The translations under genes were made by a program, and so were the position numbers. The notes beneath the pieces were generated by a model, which saw nothing but the letters and a program-made list of their open reading frames with translations, ran no database searches and was not told the origin of the DNA. Positions 17,404 through 25,572 of a DNA stretch of 38,632 nucleotides are shown here, in pieces (position 1 is the stretch's first letter; each line of letters opens with the position of its first letter). Source of the DNA: JBLHHI01 sp047614125 (GTDB lineage: Bacteria > Bacteroidota > Bacteroidia > NS11-12g > UBA9320); assembly GCA_047614125.1 (NCBI GenBank), contig JBLHHI010000013.1, positions 1-38,632 on the forward strand. Reading direction: 5' to 3'.

Positions 17404-17826
17404 TTAGTATTTTTGGCCCACTTGATTTGACGTATCGCCTTGAATGTCGTTGATTTCATTTTCATATTTGCTCGGGCACTTAGTTTGAAAATCGGAAGCT
17501 ATAAAGGTCGATTCATCTACCATCTTTCCTACCAACATCACTTCCTCAGCACGTTCAAAATCAAAGGGTTTCTGTTTATTGCAAATCACTTTACACACCA
17601 TTCCATCCGAATCTTTGGCATAGAATTGAAACATTTCCGGATCTTTAACGGCATCGTAGATCACATCCTTTTCTTTGAGCAAGGTTGTTTTTACGTGAAA
17701 TTCTCGATTGGGGTGTTTAAAGGCCTCGTTAAATGTTTTTGTTGTGCTGGCATCTACAAAGGTGCTCATCACAATGGCAATACCAATGGCTAAGAGAATA
17801 ATTAAGACAATGTGCTTTGGTTTCAT
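17404..17826 (-). CDS. ccmE: Cytochrome c maturation haem chaperone CcmE (Cys type)
   Basis: 140 residues: one N-terminal membrane helix (8-24), then an OB-fold beta-barrel ending FIASDFQTK, then the haem-attachment motif. The usual HxxxY motif is replaced by CPSKY: Cys117 and Tyr121. This Cys variant of CcmE is known from archaea, Desulfovibrio and some other bacteria and still carries haem, but through Cys. The remaining 19 residues are a flexible acidic tail. CcmE receives haem from CcmC with CcmA/B and hands it to CcmF. Its gene sits 6 bp after ccmD and 45 bp before ccmF. Confidence 0.93.
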   Translation of the reverse strand: MKPKHIVLIILLAIGIAIVMSTFVDASTTKTFNEAFKHPNREFHVKTTLLKEKDVIYDAVKDPEMFQFYAKDSDGMVCKVICNKQKPFDFERAEEVMLVGKMVDESTFIASDFQTKCPSKYENEINDIQGDTSNQVGQKY

Positions 17827-17832
17827 ACTTCC

Positions 17833-18042
17833 TTATTTATCCTTTTCCAGATTTTTAATGCGTTTATCCAACTTAAATAGATAAACAAACAAGCCAGTGA
17901 AAATGATTAATAAAACCGCGACAACTACGTAATATTTACCATTTCTAAAGAAAATATCATCCGCTCCTACCATTTGTGCCCGTGCGTTCTGGCTAACAAG
18001 TGCCAAAAGAAAAAAGCCTATTAATCGTTTAAGTCGTTCCAT
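17833..18042 (-). CDS. ccmD: CcmD-family small membrane protein
   Basis: 69 residues. A signal-like N-terminal hydrophobic stretch (MERLKRLIGFFLLALVSQNA) and one membrane helix (about 36-54, YYVVVAVLLIIFTGLFVYLF) precede a basic tail (KLDKRIKNLEKDK). This matches the size and end-charge pattern of CcmD, the small subunit that helps release holo-CcmE from CcmC. Sequence similarity is weak, as always for CcmD, so the call rests on shape and position. It overlaps the end of ccmC by 22 bp and precedes ccmE by 6 bp. Confidence 0.82.
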   Translation of the reverse strand: MERLKRLIGFFLLALVSQNARAQMVGADDIFFRNGKYYVVVAVLLIIFTGLFVYLFKLDKRIKNLEKDK

Positions 18043-19082
18043 AATTTCTTTCTATGTAGTACATCCACTCTTCCTGTTAAGGTGGCTAACCAACATCCAA
18101 TGAGAATCCATCCCATAACAGCCGGATAAAATATAAGGCGCATATTGCTGTTTAGGTCGTAGGTATTAAAGCCAACAGACCCTCCACTTCCGGGGTGCAG
18201 CGATTCTGCCATTTTTGGCAAAATAATAATGAGGGTTATGAATATTGGAAAGGCTATTACATTATAAACCGCTGATATTCTGGATCGTATACTTTCTTCT
18301 TCGATCGATGATCGCAAAATAAGATAGGCCACATAGATTAAAATACCAATGGCTGCACCATTTAATTTCGGATCATCGGTCCAGAAAACACCCCACGTAT
18401 ACTTAGCCCAAACCGTGCCGGTTAAAATGCCCATAAATCCAAATAACAAAGCTACCGAAGCAAAGGCATTAGCAAATACGTCGTGACGCCCCTTACCGCT
18501 GTTCAAATATTTAATACTAAAGACCACGGATGCAAAAAGCAGCGCAATCATGGTAAACCACATGGGCACGTGAAAATTCAGATTTCGTATTCCCTCATAC
18601 AGCAAATAACGATAGGGGATGCTAAAAAAAGTGGTCTTAAGATTTTGTGGTTTGGAAGCACAAGATGAAGTTGCCTCGGAACTGTCCCTTCCTTTAAAAG
18701 TTAGCTTCAGAGCGTCTACTCCCAGAAACAAACCGTGATAGTCATCTTCAATATATAGGTTGGCCAAGGCTTTAAAGCTGGTATCGGCTGGAAGATGAAT
18801 GGGCGAAAATTGTACTGATAATTCGTTGTCAGACAATACCTTAACTTGGATTGCGGCTTGTCTAACATCGTCTACTTTGAGCCATACTTTCGGAAGAGTT
18901 GAAGCTTTGTTGAAATGAGTGTTATAACCCGTTACGGTTACATCAATGTGTTCGGCTGATGTTTCGTAGGGTGTAACTAAGGCAAGCCCAGGCCCAACCT
19001 TGGTGGCAAGCCCCATAAAAAGACTGTAAACCACTAGAATTACACCGGCAATTTTCCACCAAGCTGACGTGCTTTTAAACAT
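18021..19082 (-). CDS. ccmC: Cytochrome c maturation haem-handling protein CcmC
   Basis: 353 residues. One membrane helix (about 10-30) is followed by a 110-residue soluble beta-rich insert (about 40-150) not found in proteobacterial CcmC; the rest is the six-helix CcmC/CcsA-type core. The WWD loop is divergent: YTWGVFWTDDPKLNG in place of WGTWWVWDARLT. Haem-ligand histidines are plausible in FHVPMWF and ESLHPGS. CcmC delivers haem to CcmE. The gene starts the leftward operon, with a -7 box ending 5 nt before ATG, so the mRNA is probably leaderless. ccmA and ccmB, which often precede it, are not in this window. Confidence 0.9.
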   Translation of the reverse strand: MFKSTSAWWKIAGVILVVYSLFMGLATKVGPGLALVTPYETSAEHIDVTVTGYNTHFNKASTLPKVWLKVDDVRQAAIQVKVLSDNELSVQFSPIHLPADTSFKALANLYIEDDYHGLFLGVDALKLTFKGRDSSEATSSCASKPQNLKTTFFSIPYRYLLYEGIRNLNFHVPMWFTMIALLFASVVFSIKYLNSGKGRHDVFANAFASVALLFGFMGILTGTVWAKYTWGVFWTDDPKLNGAAIGILIYVAYLILRSSIEEESIRSRISAVYNVIAFPIFITLIIILPKMAESLHPGSGGSVGFNTYDLNSNMRLIFYPAVMGWILIGCWLATLTGRVDVLHRKKLWNDLND

Positions 19083-19087
19083 TGCCG

Positions 19088-19095
19088 CAAATATA
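19088..19095 (-). promoter_or_regulatory. -7 promoter box of the ccm operon
   Basis: Read leftward, TATATTTG is an exact TAnnTTTG box followed by CGGCA and the ATG of ccmC. With transcription starting about 4-7 nt after the box, the mRNA would begin at or within a few bases of the start codon. Confidence 0.7.
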
Positions 19096-19174
19096 GCACA
19101 AAGGGCAATTTTCGGTACGTTTTAACCATATCCCTTAAACAGCCTTCTGCAATTTGTTCCGATACTAAATTATT

Positions 19175-19339
19175 AACCTGAGTTCGATTCATATTTTGAA
19201 TTCAGAACGCTTGTGGACAGTGAGTTTCATCTTAAAAATTACTCGAAAGGGCTCGCCCTGTCTTCGCAATTTTCACTCGAAACTCACTACTTGGCCTCTA
19301 CCCAAATCTGAATTTTAAAAGATTAATCGAACTCAGGTT
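19175..19339. repeat. MITE-like repeat, copy C (shortened, core inverted)
   Basis: 165 bp bounded by AACCTGAGTTCGATT and its inverse. The left 54 bp equal copy B with one difference (53 of 54). The 50-bp core (19229-19278) matches the reverse complement of the copy B core at 47 of 50 positions, so it is flipped relative to the ends. It is flanked by GTGAGTTTC and GAAACTCAC, an inverted pair. About 95 bp of the right-hand body present in copy B are missing. It sits between ccmC and the DUF819 gene. Confidence 0.92.
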
Positions 19340-19412
19340 GTTAAGGTCTCGCGAATGATCTGATTGCTCATTAACCCAGCCTTAGATGGTTGTGGCATTG
19401 GAAGTTGTTTTG

Positions 19413-21035
19413 TTAAGGCGCCACACTTTCCATTAAGAATGCACACAGCGTTGCTCCATACGTACCCAAGGCATATCCCAAAACGGCAAGTAAAACACCA
19501 ACGGGCGCCAAAGATGGATGGAAAGCCGCCGCCACAACAGGTGCGGATGCAGCTCCGCCAACATTCGCCTTACTTCCAACAGCGAGAAAGAAGTAAGGTG
19601 CTCGAATCATTTTAGCAACAAAGATGAGCAAGCCTGCGTGAATGGCCATCCAGATCAACCCCACTACAATGAGCATAGGGCTATCAACGATTTGGCGAAT
19701 GTCCATTTTCATTCCAATAGTTGCCACCAAAATATAGATGAAAACGGAACCGATTTTTGATGCACCAAATCCTTCCAGCTTTCTAAGCCGTGTAAAACTG
19801 AAAAGGAGTCCAAAGGTTGTTGCCAATACGACTACCCAGAAAAAGCCACTGGCTAAAACACTGTCTTTCCAGCCCGGCATGGAGCTGAAAATATCTGTAA
19901 AATACCCCCCAATGGCGTGCGACATGGCCGTGGCAAAAAAGGCCGTTCCCAAAACCAACATCAATTCAGAAAGCGTAGGGTTTTTAGCAATCGATAAGGT
20001 AAATTTCTCCATCTTATCCTGGAGTTCATCGATGGCAGACGAATCGGCTTTTAACCATCGATCAATTTTAGCTTTTTTACCCACTCCATAAAGCAAGATT
20101 GCCATCCAAATATTTGCTACTACGATGTCTACTAAGACCATAGCTCCATACTTGGTTTGGGTGTATTTAAAGGCTTCGAGCATTGCTGTTTGATTTGCGC
20201 CTCCACCAATCCAGCTGCCTGCAATGGTGGTCATACCACGCCAAATGGCATCAGGACCATTACCTCCAACCGTTTCTGGCGAGAAGGTAGACACGATTAA
20301 GATGGCAATTGGGCCACCAATGATGATGCCCAGGGTTCCAGTTAAAAACATGACGATGCTCTTTGATCCCAAGCGGGCAATCCCTTTAAAGTCAATGCTT
20401 AAGGTCATTAATATAAGGGCCGATGGAAGCAGATAATCCTTGGCAATGGAATAGGTATTGGATATGCTTTCATTCACAACCCCCATGCTTGCTAAAAGCG
20501 AAGGCAAGAGATAACACATGAGCAGCGCCGGAACCACTGCATAAAACTTCTTAAATATCTTGTTTTTGCTGGTACTGGTTAAAAAAACAAGCGCCAAACA
20601 CAACATCAAAACTCCAAAAACAATGGAGTCTTTGGTAATGAGCGGCTCCTTCTTGAGCACTTTGATCTTCATTTTGGAAGGCCCAGGAATTTTGGGCTGA
20701 TTGGCGGACGTTGGTTTAATTTTAAGTTCAAGCTCTCCTTTAATGGGTAGACTTATACGAACCGGGTCAGCCGTATTTAAAACAAGAGAATCATCGCCCG
20801 AAAAAAACTGAAACGGTGTACAGCTTTGATAGGTAGACGGAAAAACTACCAAAACTTCAGCTTGTTTAGAACGATCAATAAATCTTGGAGGATGACCAAA
20901 AATAACAGCCATTAATTCAGAATTCGCAACGGAATCTAAACTGGAGCTTGGAGTAATTTTTGCGTGAGATTGACTCGTAAATAAGGTGGCCAGAATCATC
21001 AACATGATGGCCATTGTTTTCTGTTGTAATTGCAT
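19413..21035 (-). CDS. DUF819-family membrane protein with periplasmic N-terminal domain
   Basis: About 540 residues from the Met of MQLQQKTMAIMLMILATLF; the frame is open 10 codons further to 21065. A signal peptide (cleavage near SHA) and a 110-residue beta-rich extracytoplasmic region (DSLVLNTADPVRISLPIKGE) come first. The core of about ten membrane helices follows, with family segments such as SWIGGGANQTAMLEAF and GSKANVGGAASAPVVAAAF near the ends of each half. DUF819 proteins resemble inverted-repeat anion/solute transporters; substrates are not established. The N-terminal domain is the unusual part. Upstream, the gene before it on this strand is ended by an intrinsic terminator. Confidence 0.83.
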   Translation of the reverse strand: MQLQQKTMAIMLMILATLFTSQSHAKITPSSSLDSVANSELMAVIFGHPPRFIDRSKQAEVLVVFPSTYQSCTPFQFFSGDDSLVLNTADPVRISLPIKGELELKIKPTSANQPKIPGPSKMKIKVLKKEPLITKDSIVFGVLMLCLALVFLTSTSKNKIFKKFYAVVPALLMCYLLPSLLASMGVVNESISNTYSIAKDYLLPSALILMTLSIDFKGIARLGSKSIVMFLTGTLGIIIGGPIAILIVSTFSPETVGGNGPDAIWRGMTTIAGSWIGGGANQTAMLEAFKYTQTKYGAMVLVDIVVANIWMAILLYGVGKKAKIDRWLKADSSAIDELQDKMEKFTLSIAKNPTLSELMLVLGTAFFATAMSHAIGGYFTDIFSSMPGWKDSVLASGFFWVVVLATTFGLLFSFTRLRKLEGFGASKIGSVFIYILVATIGMKMDIRQIVDSPMLIVVGLIWMAIHAGLLIFVAKMIRAPYFFLAVGSKANVGGAASAPVVAAAFHPSLAPVGVLLAVLGYALGTYGATLCAFLMESVAP

Positions 21036-21184
21036 CGTTAAGATTATGGAAGGTTTTTTACCCATGTCGCAAGTAATAAAAAGTTATTTGATTATTGATT
21101 TATTATGCTTTACTTTGAAATACTTTCAATTTTTATTAAACATAATAAACATTAATTTGGACTTTATGGTTTAACTTTACTCTT

Positions 21185-21213
21185 AAAAAGGCTCCCTTAG
21201 GGGGCCTTTTTTT
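21185..21213 (-). terminator. Rho-independent terminator of the PorT-like gene
   Basis: Read leftward after the stop at 21256: AAGGCCCCCTAAGGGAGCCTT, a GC-rich stem with a three-base loop and one mismatch, followed by an uninterrupted T run of five. The other strand also ends in seven T, so it may work both ways. Confidence 0.85.
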
Positions 21214-21255
21214 ATGCCCAATGGTTGTCAAGGAAAAGTTTGAATTGGGTTCCAA

Positions 21256-21903
21256 TTAAATGTGGAAAGCAAGTGCGATGGTAAAGAATCGATTGTACAT
21301 CCCAATTCGGTTCCAAACATTTAAACCATTGGCAAACTGATCGCCAATTCGAATGAGAGAAGTACTGTGTCGAAGCTGCGCTCCCAAGCTCTCAGTTAGT
21401 TGATATTCAACACCTAAGAGCAATGCAAGATCAAATTTCCGAAATTCCGCATCGCGCACAATAGCACCATCGTCGATAGTTCCTCCTGAGTACACACCGA
21501 AATTTGGGCCCGCCATAAAGGTAAACTTGCTCTCTTCGGTTGGTGAAAAATATGCGAGAATTGGTAAATCGATGTAGGTTGATTTAATCACAAAGGTTTG
21601 GGCAAACTGAGCCTTAGGGTCAATTCTCTTTTTGCTTCCCTTTTGCGAAAAATTCATTTCAAAACCCGCCCGAAGTTGATCTGAAAACGAATGCGAAATC
21701 CCAATCCCTATGTTCAGTCCAAGCTTGTCATATCCTCCAAAACGATCTCCATCGATCTGTGAAAAGTTAAACCCCGCAACAGCAGTTGCCTTAAAAAAGT
21801 CTCTTTGAGCCTGTGATTTTAGGGCCGTAAACAGAGTCAATACTCCAATGAAGCAGATGGAATAAATCCAAGACTTTATGTTTTTAAAATTATGAACAGG
21901 CAT
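21256..21903 (-). CDS. PorT-family outer-membrane beta-barrel protein
   Basis: About 215 residues from the Met of MPVHNFKNIKSWIYSICFIG; the frame extends 21 codons upstream, but those residues are charged and not signal-like. The signal ends near SQA. The mature part shows alternating aromatic/hydrophobic strands of an eight-stranded barrel (FKATAVAGFNFSQIDG, QLRAGFEMNFSQKGSKK, FTFMAGPNFGVYSGG, GAQLRHSTSLIRIGD), ending FFTIALAFHI with a terminal aromatic-pattern strand for BAM insertion. Many Bacteroidota encode dozens of these; function is unknown. It is monocistronic with a terminator. Confidence 0.87.
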   Translation of the reverse strand: MPVHNFKNIKSWIYSICFIGVLTLFTALKSQAQRDFFKATAVAGFNFSQIDGDRFGGYDKLGLNIGIGISHSFSDQLRAGFEMNFSQKGSKKRIDPKAQFAQTFVIKSTYIDLPILAYFSPTEESKFTFMAGPNFGVYSGGTIDDGAIVRDAEFRKFDLALLLGVEYQLTESLGAQLRHSTSLIRIGDQFANGLNVWNRIGMYNRFFTIALAFHI

Positions 21904-22166
21904 AGTGTTTTTGTTTGAAGTCAAATCACGTGATTTTTTCTCAATACACAACACTGTTGTGCCCATAGAAACTTGGATAAATGAAAAATTCTAAAATTTT
22001 GGGCATCTAACGAAATTTTAAGGTCTAAACCATTTTATTGGAACGAAAAATAATCGCAATAATTTTCGATGGTTCTAAATCAAAAAATCCTAAACTTGTA
22101 AGCTTTGTTCTGAATTTATGATACGAATCGAATTCAACTTACTATCAAGAAAAAAAATCGAAGTTG

Positions 22167-22526
22167 ATGAATACCAACACGAAAAATGTAAATAAGGATG
22201 TTGCCGGATATGAAATCTTGTGTATGCTGGCAGAGGTTGATGGAGACTTTGACCCTCGAGAGGGTAAGGTAATCGTTTCATACATCACCAAACACTTTCC
22301 GCTTGGCGGAAATTTAGATTTGGCAACCGAACGATTAAGTCTTGTTGACCCAAACCAATACAGCAATCGCCTTGCCGAACTGGCCGCTAATTTTTACAAT
22401 GAAAGTTCTGAAAAGGAACGAACTGATTTTTTGCGTTTTGCGATGAAACTCGTACGTGCAGATAAAGAAGTTGCCGAAGAAGAAAACATGCTGGTTACCA
22501 AGCTATTCGAGGCTTGGGATATCTAA
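22167..22526 (+). CDS. TerB-like protein
   Basis: 119 residues, all-helical. The segment YEILCMLAEVDGDFDPREGKV is typical of the TerB fold: a helix followed by an acidic Asp-x-Asp motif, with a second copy of the pattern at ADKEVAEEENMLVTKLF. These acidic sites bind metals in TerB. Stand-alone TerB proteins occur widely in Bacteroidota; membership does not imply tellurite resistance. I start at ATG 22167 rather than the TTG one codon earlier. The TAA stop overlaps the rnc stop codon by 3 bp on the opposite strand (shared CTAA). Confidence 0.85.
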   Translation: MNTNTKNVNKDVAGYEILCMLAEVDGDFDPREGKVIVSYITKHFPLGGNLDLATERLSLVDPNQYSNRLAELAANFYNESSEKERTDFLRFAMKLVRADKEVAEEENMLVTKLFEAWDI

Positions 22527-23305
22527 ATGCCATAATTACTGCCTAAGAAAGCAGGTTCGTTGGCACCAGTAGCCAGTTGCAAAATATCTACTGCCTTTTC
22601 TGATGCGGCTTTCTCAGCATTCTTTTTTGAATAGTTTTCGGCTCTTGAAACTTCAGCACCATCGATAAATAGTCCGATGATGAATCGACCTTTCTTTTTG
22701 CCAATACTTTTCACCTCCTCAATAATTTCGAAGGTTAGTTCTTTCTTATTCTTTTGCGCCCATTGATTAACAATGCTCTTGTAATTAAGATGCTGGTTTT
22801 CAATATCATCCAAATCGATGTATGGCTTTAACATACGCTTCACAATAAACTTTTTGGCGTGGTGGGCACCTTTATCTAGGTAAATAGCTCCAACTAGAGC
22901 TTCCAAGGCGTTGCCGGCTAAAACGCGCATAATGTGTGAGTTGTGTCCAAGAACTTGATCTGTTTCCAAAAAATCCGGCAAACCCAATTTAATGGCAATG
23001 TGGCCCAGTTGCTTTCTACTAACTATTTTGGATCGAATTTCGGTTAAAAATCCTTCACCTTTAAAGGGGAATTTCTTATATGAGATTTCGGCAATAAACA
23101 TATCCAGAACCGCATCACCCAGATATTCAAGGCGTTCGTTGCTGTTTTTAAGCTTCGAAAACTTAATGGTTTCGGCCACCGACATATGGGTAAAGGCACG
23201 CCGATAGAGCGCAAGTGAAACCGGGGTAAAGCCCAAGAGTTTTTTGAGTTTTGCCTTATAGATTCGGTCCGACCGACGAAAATGAATATTAAATATACGG
23301 AGCAT
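22523..23305 (-). CDS. rnc: Ribonuclease III
   Basis: 260 residues. The catalytic domain contains the signature NSNERLEYLGDAVLDMF (acidic residues Glu57, Glu60, Asp64) and GNALEALVGAIYLDKG (Glu135). The C-terminal double-stranded RNA-binding domain ends KKNAEKAASEKAVDIL. RNase III cuts double-stranded RNA in rRNA precursors and regulatory duplexes. Third gene of acpP-fabF-rnc, 11 bp after fabF, the usual order in this phylum. The stop overlaps the convergent TerB gene, so antisense pairing of the two mRNA ends is possible, making a natural RNase III substrate; that is inference. Confidence 0.97.
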   Translation of the reverse strand: MLRIFNIHFRRSDRIYKAKLKKLLGFTPVSLALYRRAFTHMSVAETIKFSKLKNSNERLEYLGDAVLDMFIAEISYKKFPFKGEGFLTEIRSKIVSRKQLGHIAIKLGLPDFLETDQVLGHNSHIMRVLAGNALEALVGAIYLDKGAHHAKKFIVKRMLKPYIDLDDIENQHLNYKSIVNQWAQKNKKELTFEIIEEVKSIGKKKGRFIIGLFIDGAEVSRAENYSKKNAEKAASEKAVDILQLATGANEPAFLGSNYGI

Positions 23306-23316
23306 GTTGCTCTGCG

Positions 23317-24567
23317 TTAAGTGTACTTTTTCAGAATCAAGGATACATTGTGCCCTCCAAAGCCAAAGGTATTACTAATGGCCGCATTAACGGTACGTTC
23401 TTGTGCTTTGTTAAAGGTAAAATTTAATCTTGAATCAAAGTGTTCATCATCCGTGAAATGGTTGATGGTAGGTGGAATTATACTTTTATTGATGGCCATA
23501 ATGCAAGCTAACGCCTCAACAGCACCTGCGGCCCCCAATAAATGTCCAGTCATTGATTTTGACGAAGAAATATTCAATTTGAATGCATGTTCGCCAAAAA
23601 CAGTTTGAATTGCTTTTGTTTCGCTGATATCACCCAGCGGGGTTGACGTACCATGAACGTTAACATAATCTATGTCTTCGGGCTTAAGGTTGGCGTCAGC
23701 CAAGGCAGTTTTCATAACATTGCTGGCCCCTAAACCTTCAGGGTGTGGTGCCGTAATGTGATGTGCATCGGCAGAAAGTCCACCTCCGCCAATTTCGCAA
23801 TAAATATGAGCTCCTCGAGCCAGTGCGTGATCCAAGGTTTCTAAAACCAAAGCTGCAGCACCTTCGCCTAGAACAAAGCCATCCCGATCCTTATCAAAAG
23901 GTCGACTGGCTGTTTTAAAGTCGTCGTTCCGCTCACTTAAAGCCTTCATAGAATTAAACCCTCCCATGGCCAATTCGTTTACGCATGCTTCAGAACCTCC
24001 GGTTATCATTACGTCAGATTTGCCAGTGCGGATGTACGTAAAAGCATCCATGATGGCATTGTTTGATGAGGCACAAGCACTTACTGTTGTAAAGTTTGGC
24101 CCTCTAAAGTTGTATTTCATTGAGATGTAACCGCCAGCAATGTCTGATATCATCATAGGGATGAAGAACGGACTGACGCGAGGTGTTCCATCGCCCGCGA
24201 GGAATTCTCGCGTTTCGTGTAAAAGGGTATGTAATCCACCAATTCCCGAGCCCCAAATTACGCCAGAACGATCTGGGTCATAATCATTTTCAGTCAGGCC
24301 AGAATCGGTCATGGCTTCTTCAGCCACCACCATGGCGTAATGCGTATAAGGATCCATTCTTCGAGCCACTTTTCGTTCTAAGTGATCGTCGACGTTAAAA
24401 TTTTTCAACTCACAGGCAAACCTCGTTTTAAACTTTTCAGCATCAAAACGGGTAATAAGATCAGCACCACTTACTCCAGCAACAAGGCCAGCCCAATAGG
24501 CATCCTTATTGTTGCCAATTGGAGTAAGTGCTCCGATTCCGGTTACTACAACTCTCCTGAATTGCAT
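23317..24567 (-). CDS. fabF: Beta-ketoacyl-ACP synthase II
   Basis: 416 residues, full length. The Cys-His-His triad is Cys165 (TVSACASSNN), His305 (VNVHGTSTPLGD) and His342 (SKSMTGHLLGAAGA), with Lys337 also conserved. The enzyme condenses malonyl-ACP with acyl-ACP in fatty acid elongation. It lies 13 bp after acpP, which provides its carrier, and precedes rnc by 11 bp. Confidence 0.98.
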   Translation of the reverse strand: MQFRRVVVTGIGALTPIGNNKDAYWAGLVAGVSGADLITRFDAEKFKTRFACELKNFNVDDHLERKVARRMDPYTHYAMVVAEEAMTDSGLTENDYDPDRSGVIWGSGIGGLHTLLHETREFLAGDGTPRVSPFFIPMMISDIAGGYISMKYNFRGPNFTTVSACASSNNAIMDAFTYIRTGKSDVMITGGSEACVNELAMGGFNSMKALSERNDDFKTASRPFDKDRDGFVLGEGAAALVLETLDHALARGAHIYCEIGGGGLSADAHHITAPHPEGLGASNVMKTALADANLKPEDIDYVNVHGTSTPLGDISETKAIQTVFGEHAFKLNISSSKSMTGHLLGAAGAVEALACIMAINKSIIPPTINHFTDDEHFDSRLNFTFNKAQERTVNAAISNTFGFGGHNVSLILKKYT

Positions 24568-24580
24568 GCAACTACATTAA

Positions 24581-24817
24581 TTATTTTGCGTTTGCTTCGA
24601 TGTAGGATACAGCTTCTCCTACAGTTCCAATTTTTTCAGCTTGCTCATCTGGGATGGCAATATTGAACTCTTTTTCAAATTCCATAATTAGCTCTACGGT
24701 ATCCAAAGAATCCGCGCCCAAATCATTGGTAAAACTAGCTTCTAACGTAACTTCTGACTTCTCAACACCAAGCTTTTCAACTATGATATCGGTTACTTTT
24801 GATGCAATTTCTGACAT
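24581..24817 (-). CDS. acpP: Acyl carrier protein
   Basis: 78 residues, a four-helix acidic protein. Ser37 in GADSLDTVELIMEFE is the phosphopantetheine attachment site. Starts MSEIASKVTDIIVEKLG as in typical Bacteroidota ACP. First gene of the leftward acpP-fabF-rnc operon; the sequence TTCTTTGCACCC about 30 bp upstream is a partial -7 box. Confidence 0.97.
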   Translation of the reverse strand: MSEIASKVTDIIVEKLGVEKSEVTLEASFTNDLGADSLDTVELIMEFEKEFNIAIPDEQAEKIGTVGEAVSYIEANAK

Positions 24818-25011
24818 TGTTTTTACTTTTTAAAAGTTTAAGGGTGCAAAGAACATTTTTTTAATCAAAAAACACAAGTAAAAATTTTAACGAATCAATT
24901 TAAATCACTTGCATACCCTTTGTTAAGCATCCTTCCGCATTTCTCACTTCGCTAATAATTAAAATATAGTAATCAGTAAAATTTATTGTTGTTTTGAATA
25001 TTGGTAAAAAT

Positions 25012-25500
25012 ATGACAAAAAAGTTTATTCTCACAGATGAAGGGGCAGTTTATAGTCGAGTTTATGCCATTATTTGCATGAAGCCCTTTGTTGAGATCGC
25101 TTTTGATATTCGCAAATCATTGCAATTGCCAATAACTCGATCTATAGATGACCTCAGTTGGAACATCGATTCCGAAACAGTATCCATTCCTTTTTATCAC
25201 TTTTTTCAAGTGGAGACGGAATCTGAATTTAAACTCTATAAAAATCGTGCATATGGCTTAGAACCTGCGCACAAAGCAGCGGCACAAACCAGTTTATGGG
25301 ATTCATCTCCTCCCAAATCCATTTTTCAAGTCTCAGACAAACACAAATCTGTGGATGCATTTCTGGTTGAAACTAACTTTGATGCGTATTTTCAGCTAAA
25401 TGCTTATAAAATTGCCAAATCTAAATCGATAGATTTTTGTTTTGAAGTTAATAGTGATCAACTTTCAGCTTCTACCCACCTATTATTAGGTTTGCAATAA
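25012..25500 (+). CDS. IPExxxVDY-like family protein
   Basis: 162 residues from ATG 25012; the frame is open six codons earlier to a TTG. No enzyme motif is visible. Genes of the IPExxxVDY family typically sit just before pyk near acpP-fabF-rnc in this phylum, and this gene has exactly that position. The segment FQVSDKHKSVDAFLVE aligns with the family's name-giving stretch (V-S-D for I-P-E, VDA for VDY), but the motif is eroded. Function unknown. The call therefore rests mainly on context. Confidence 0.6.
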   Translation: MTKKFILTDEGAVYSRVYAIICMKPFVEIAFDIRKSLQLPITRSIDDLSWNIDSETVSIPFYHFFQVETESEFKLYKNRAYGLEPAHKAAAQTSLWDSSPPKSIFQVSDKHKSVDAFLVETNFDAYFQLNAYKIAKSKSIDFCFEVNSDQLSASTHLLLGLQ

Positions 25501-25572
25501 TTGGGTTGAAAGGTCAAACTTGAGCATCAAATACCTCGAAAAATCACATAAAATTAAAGCCCTTCGCACAAA

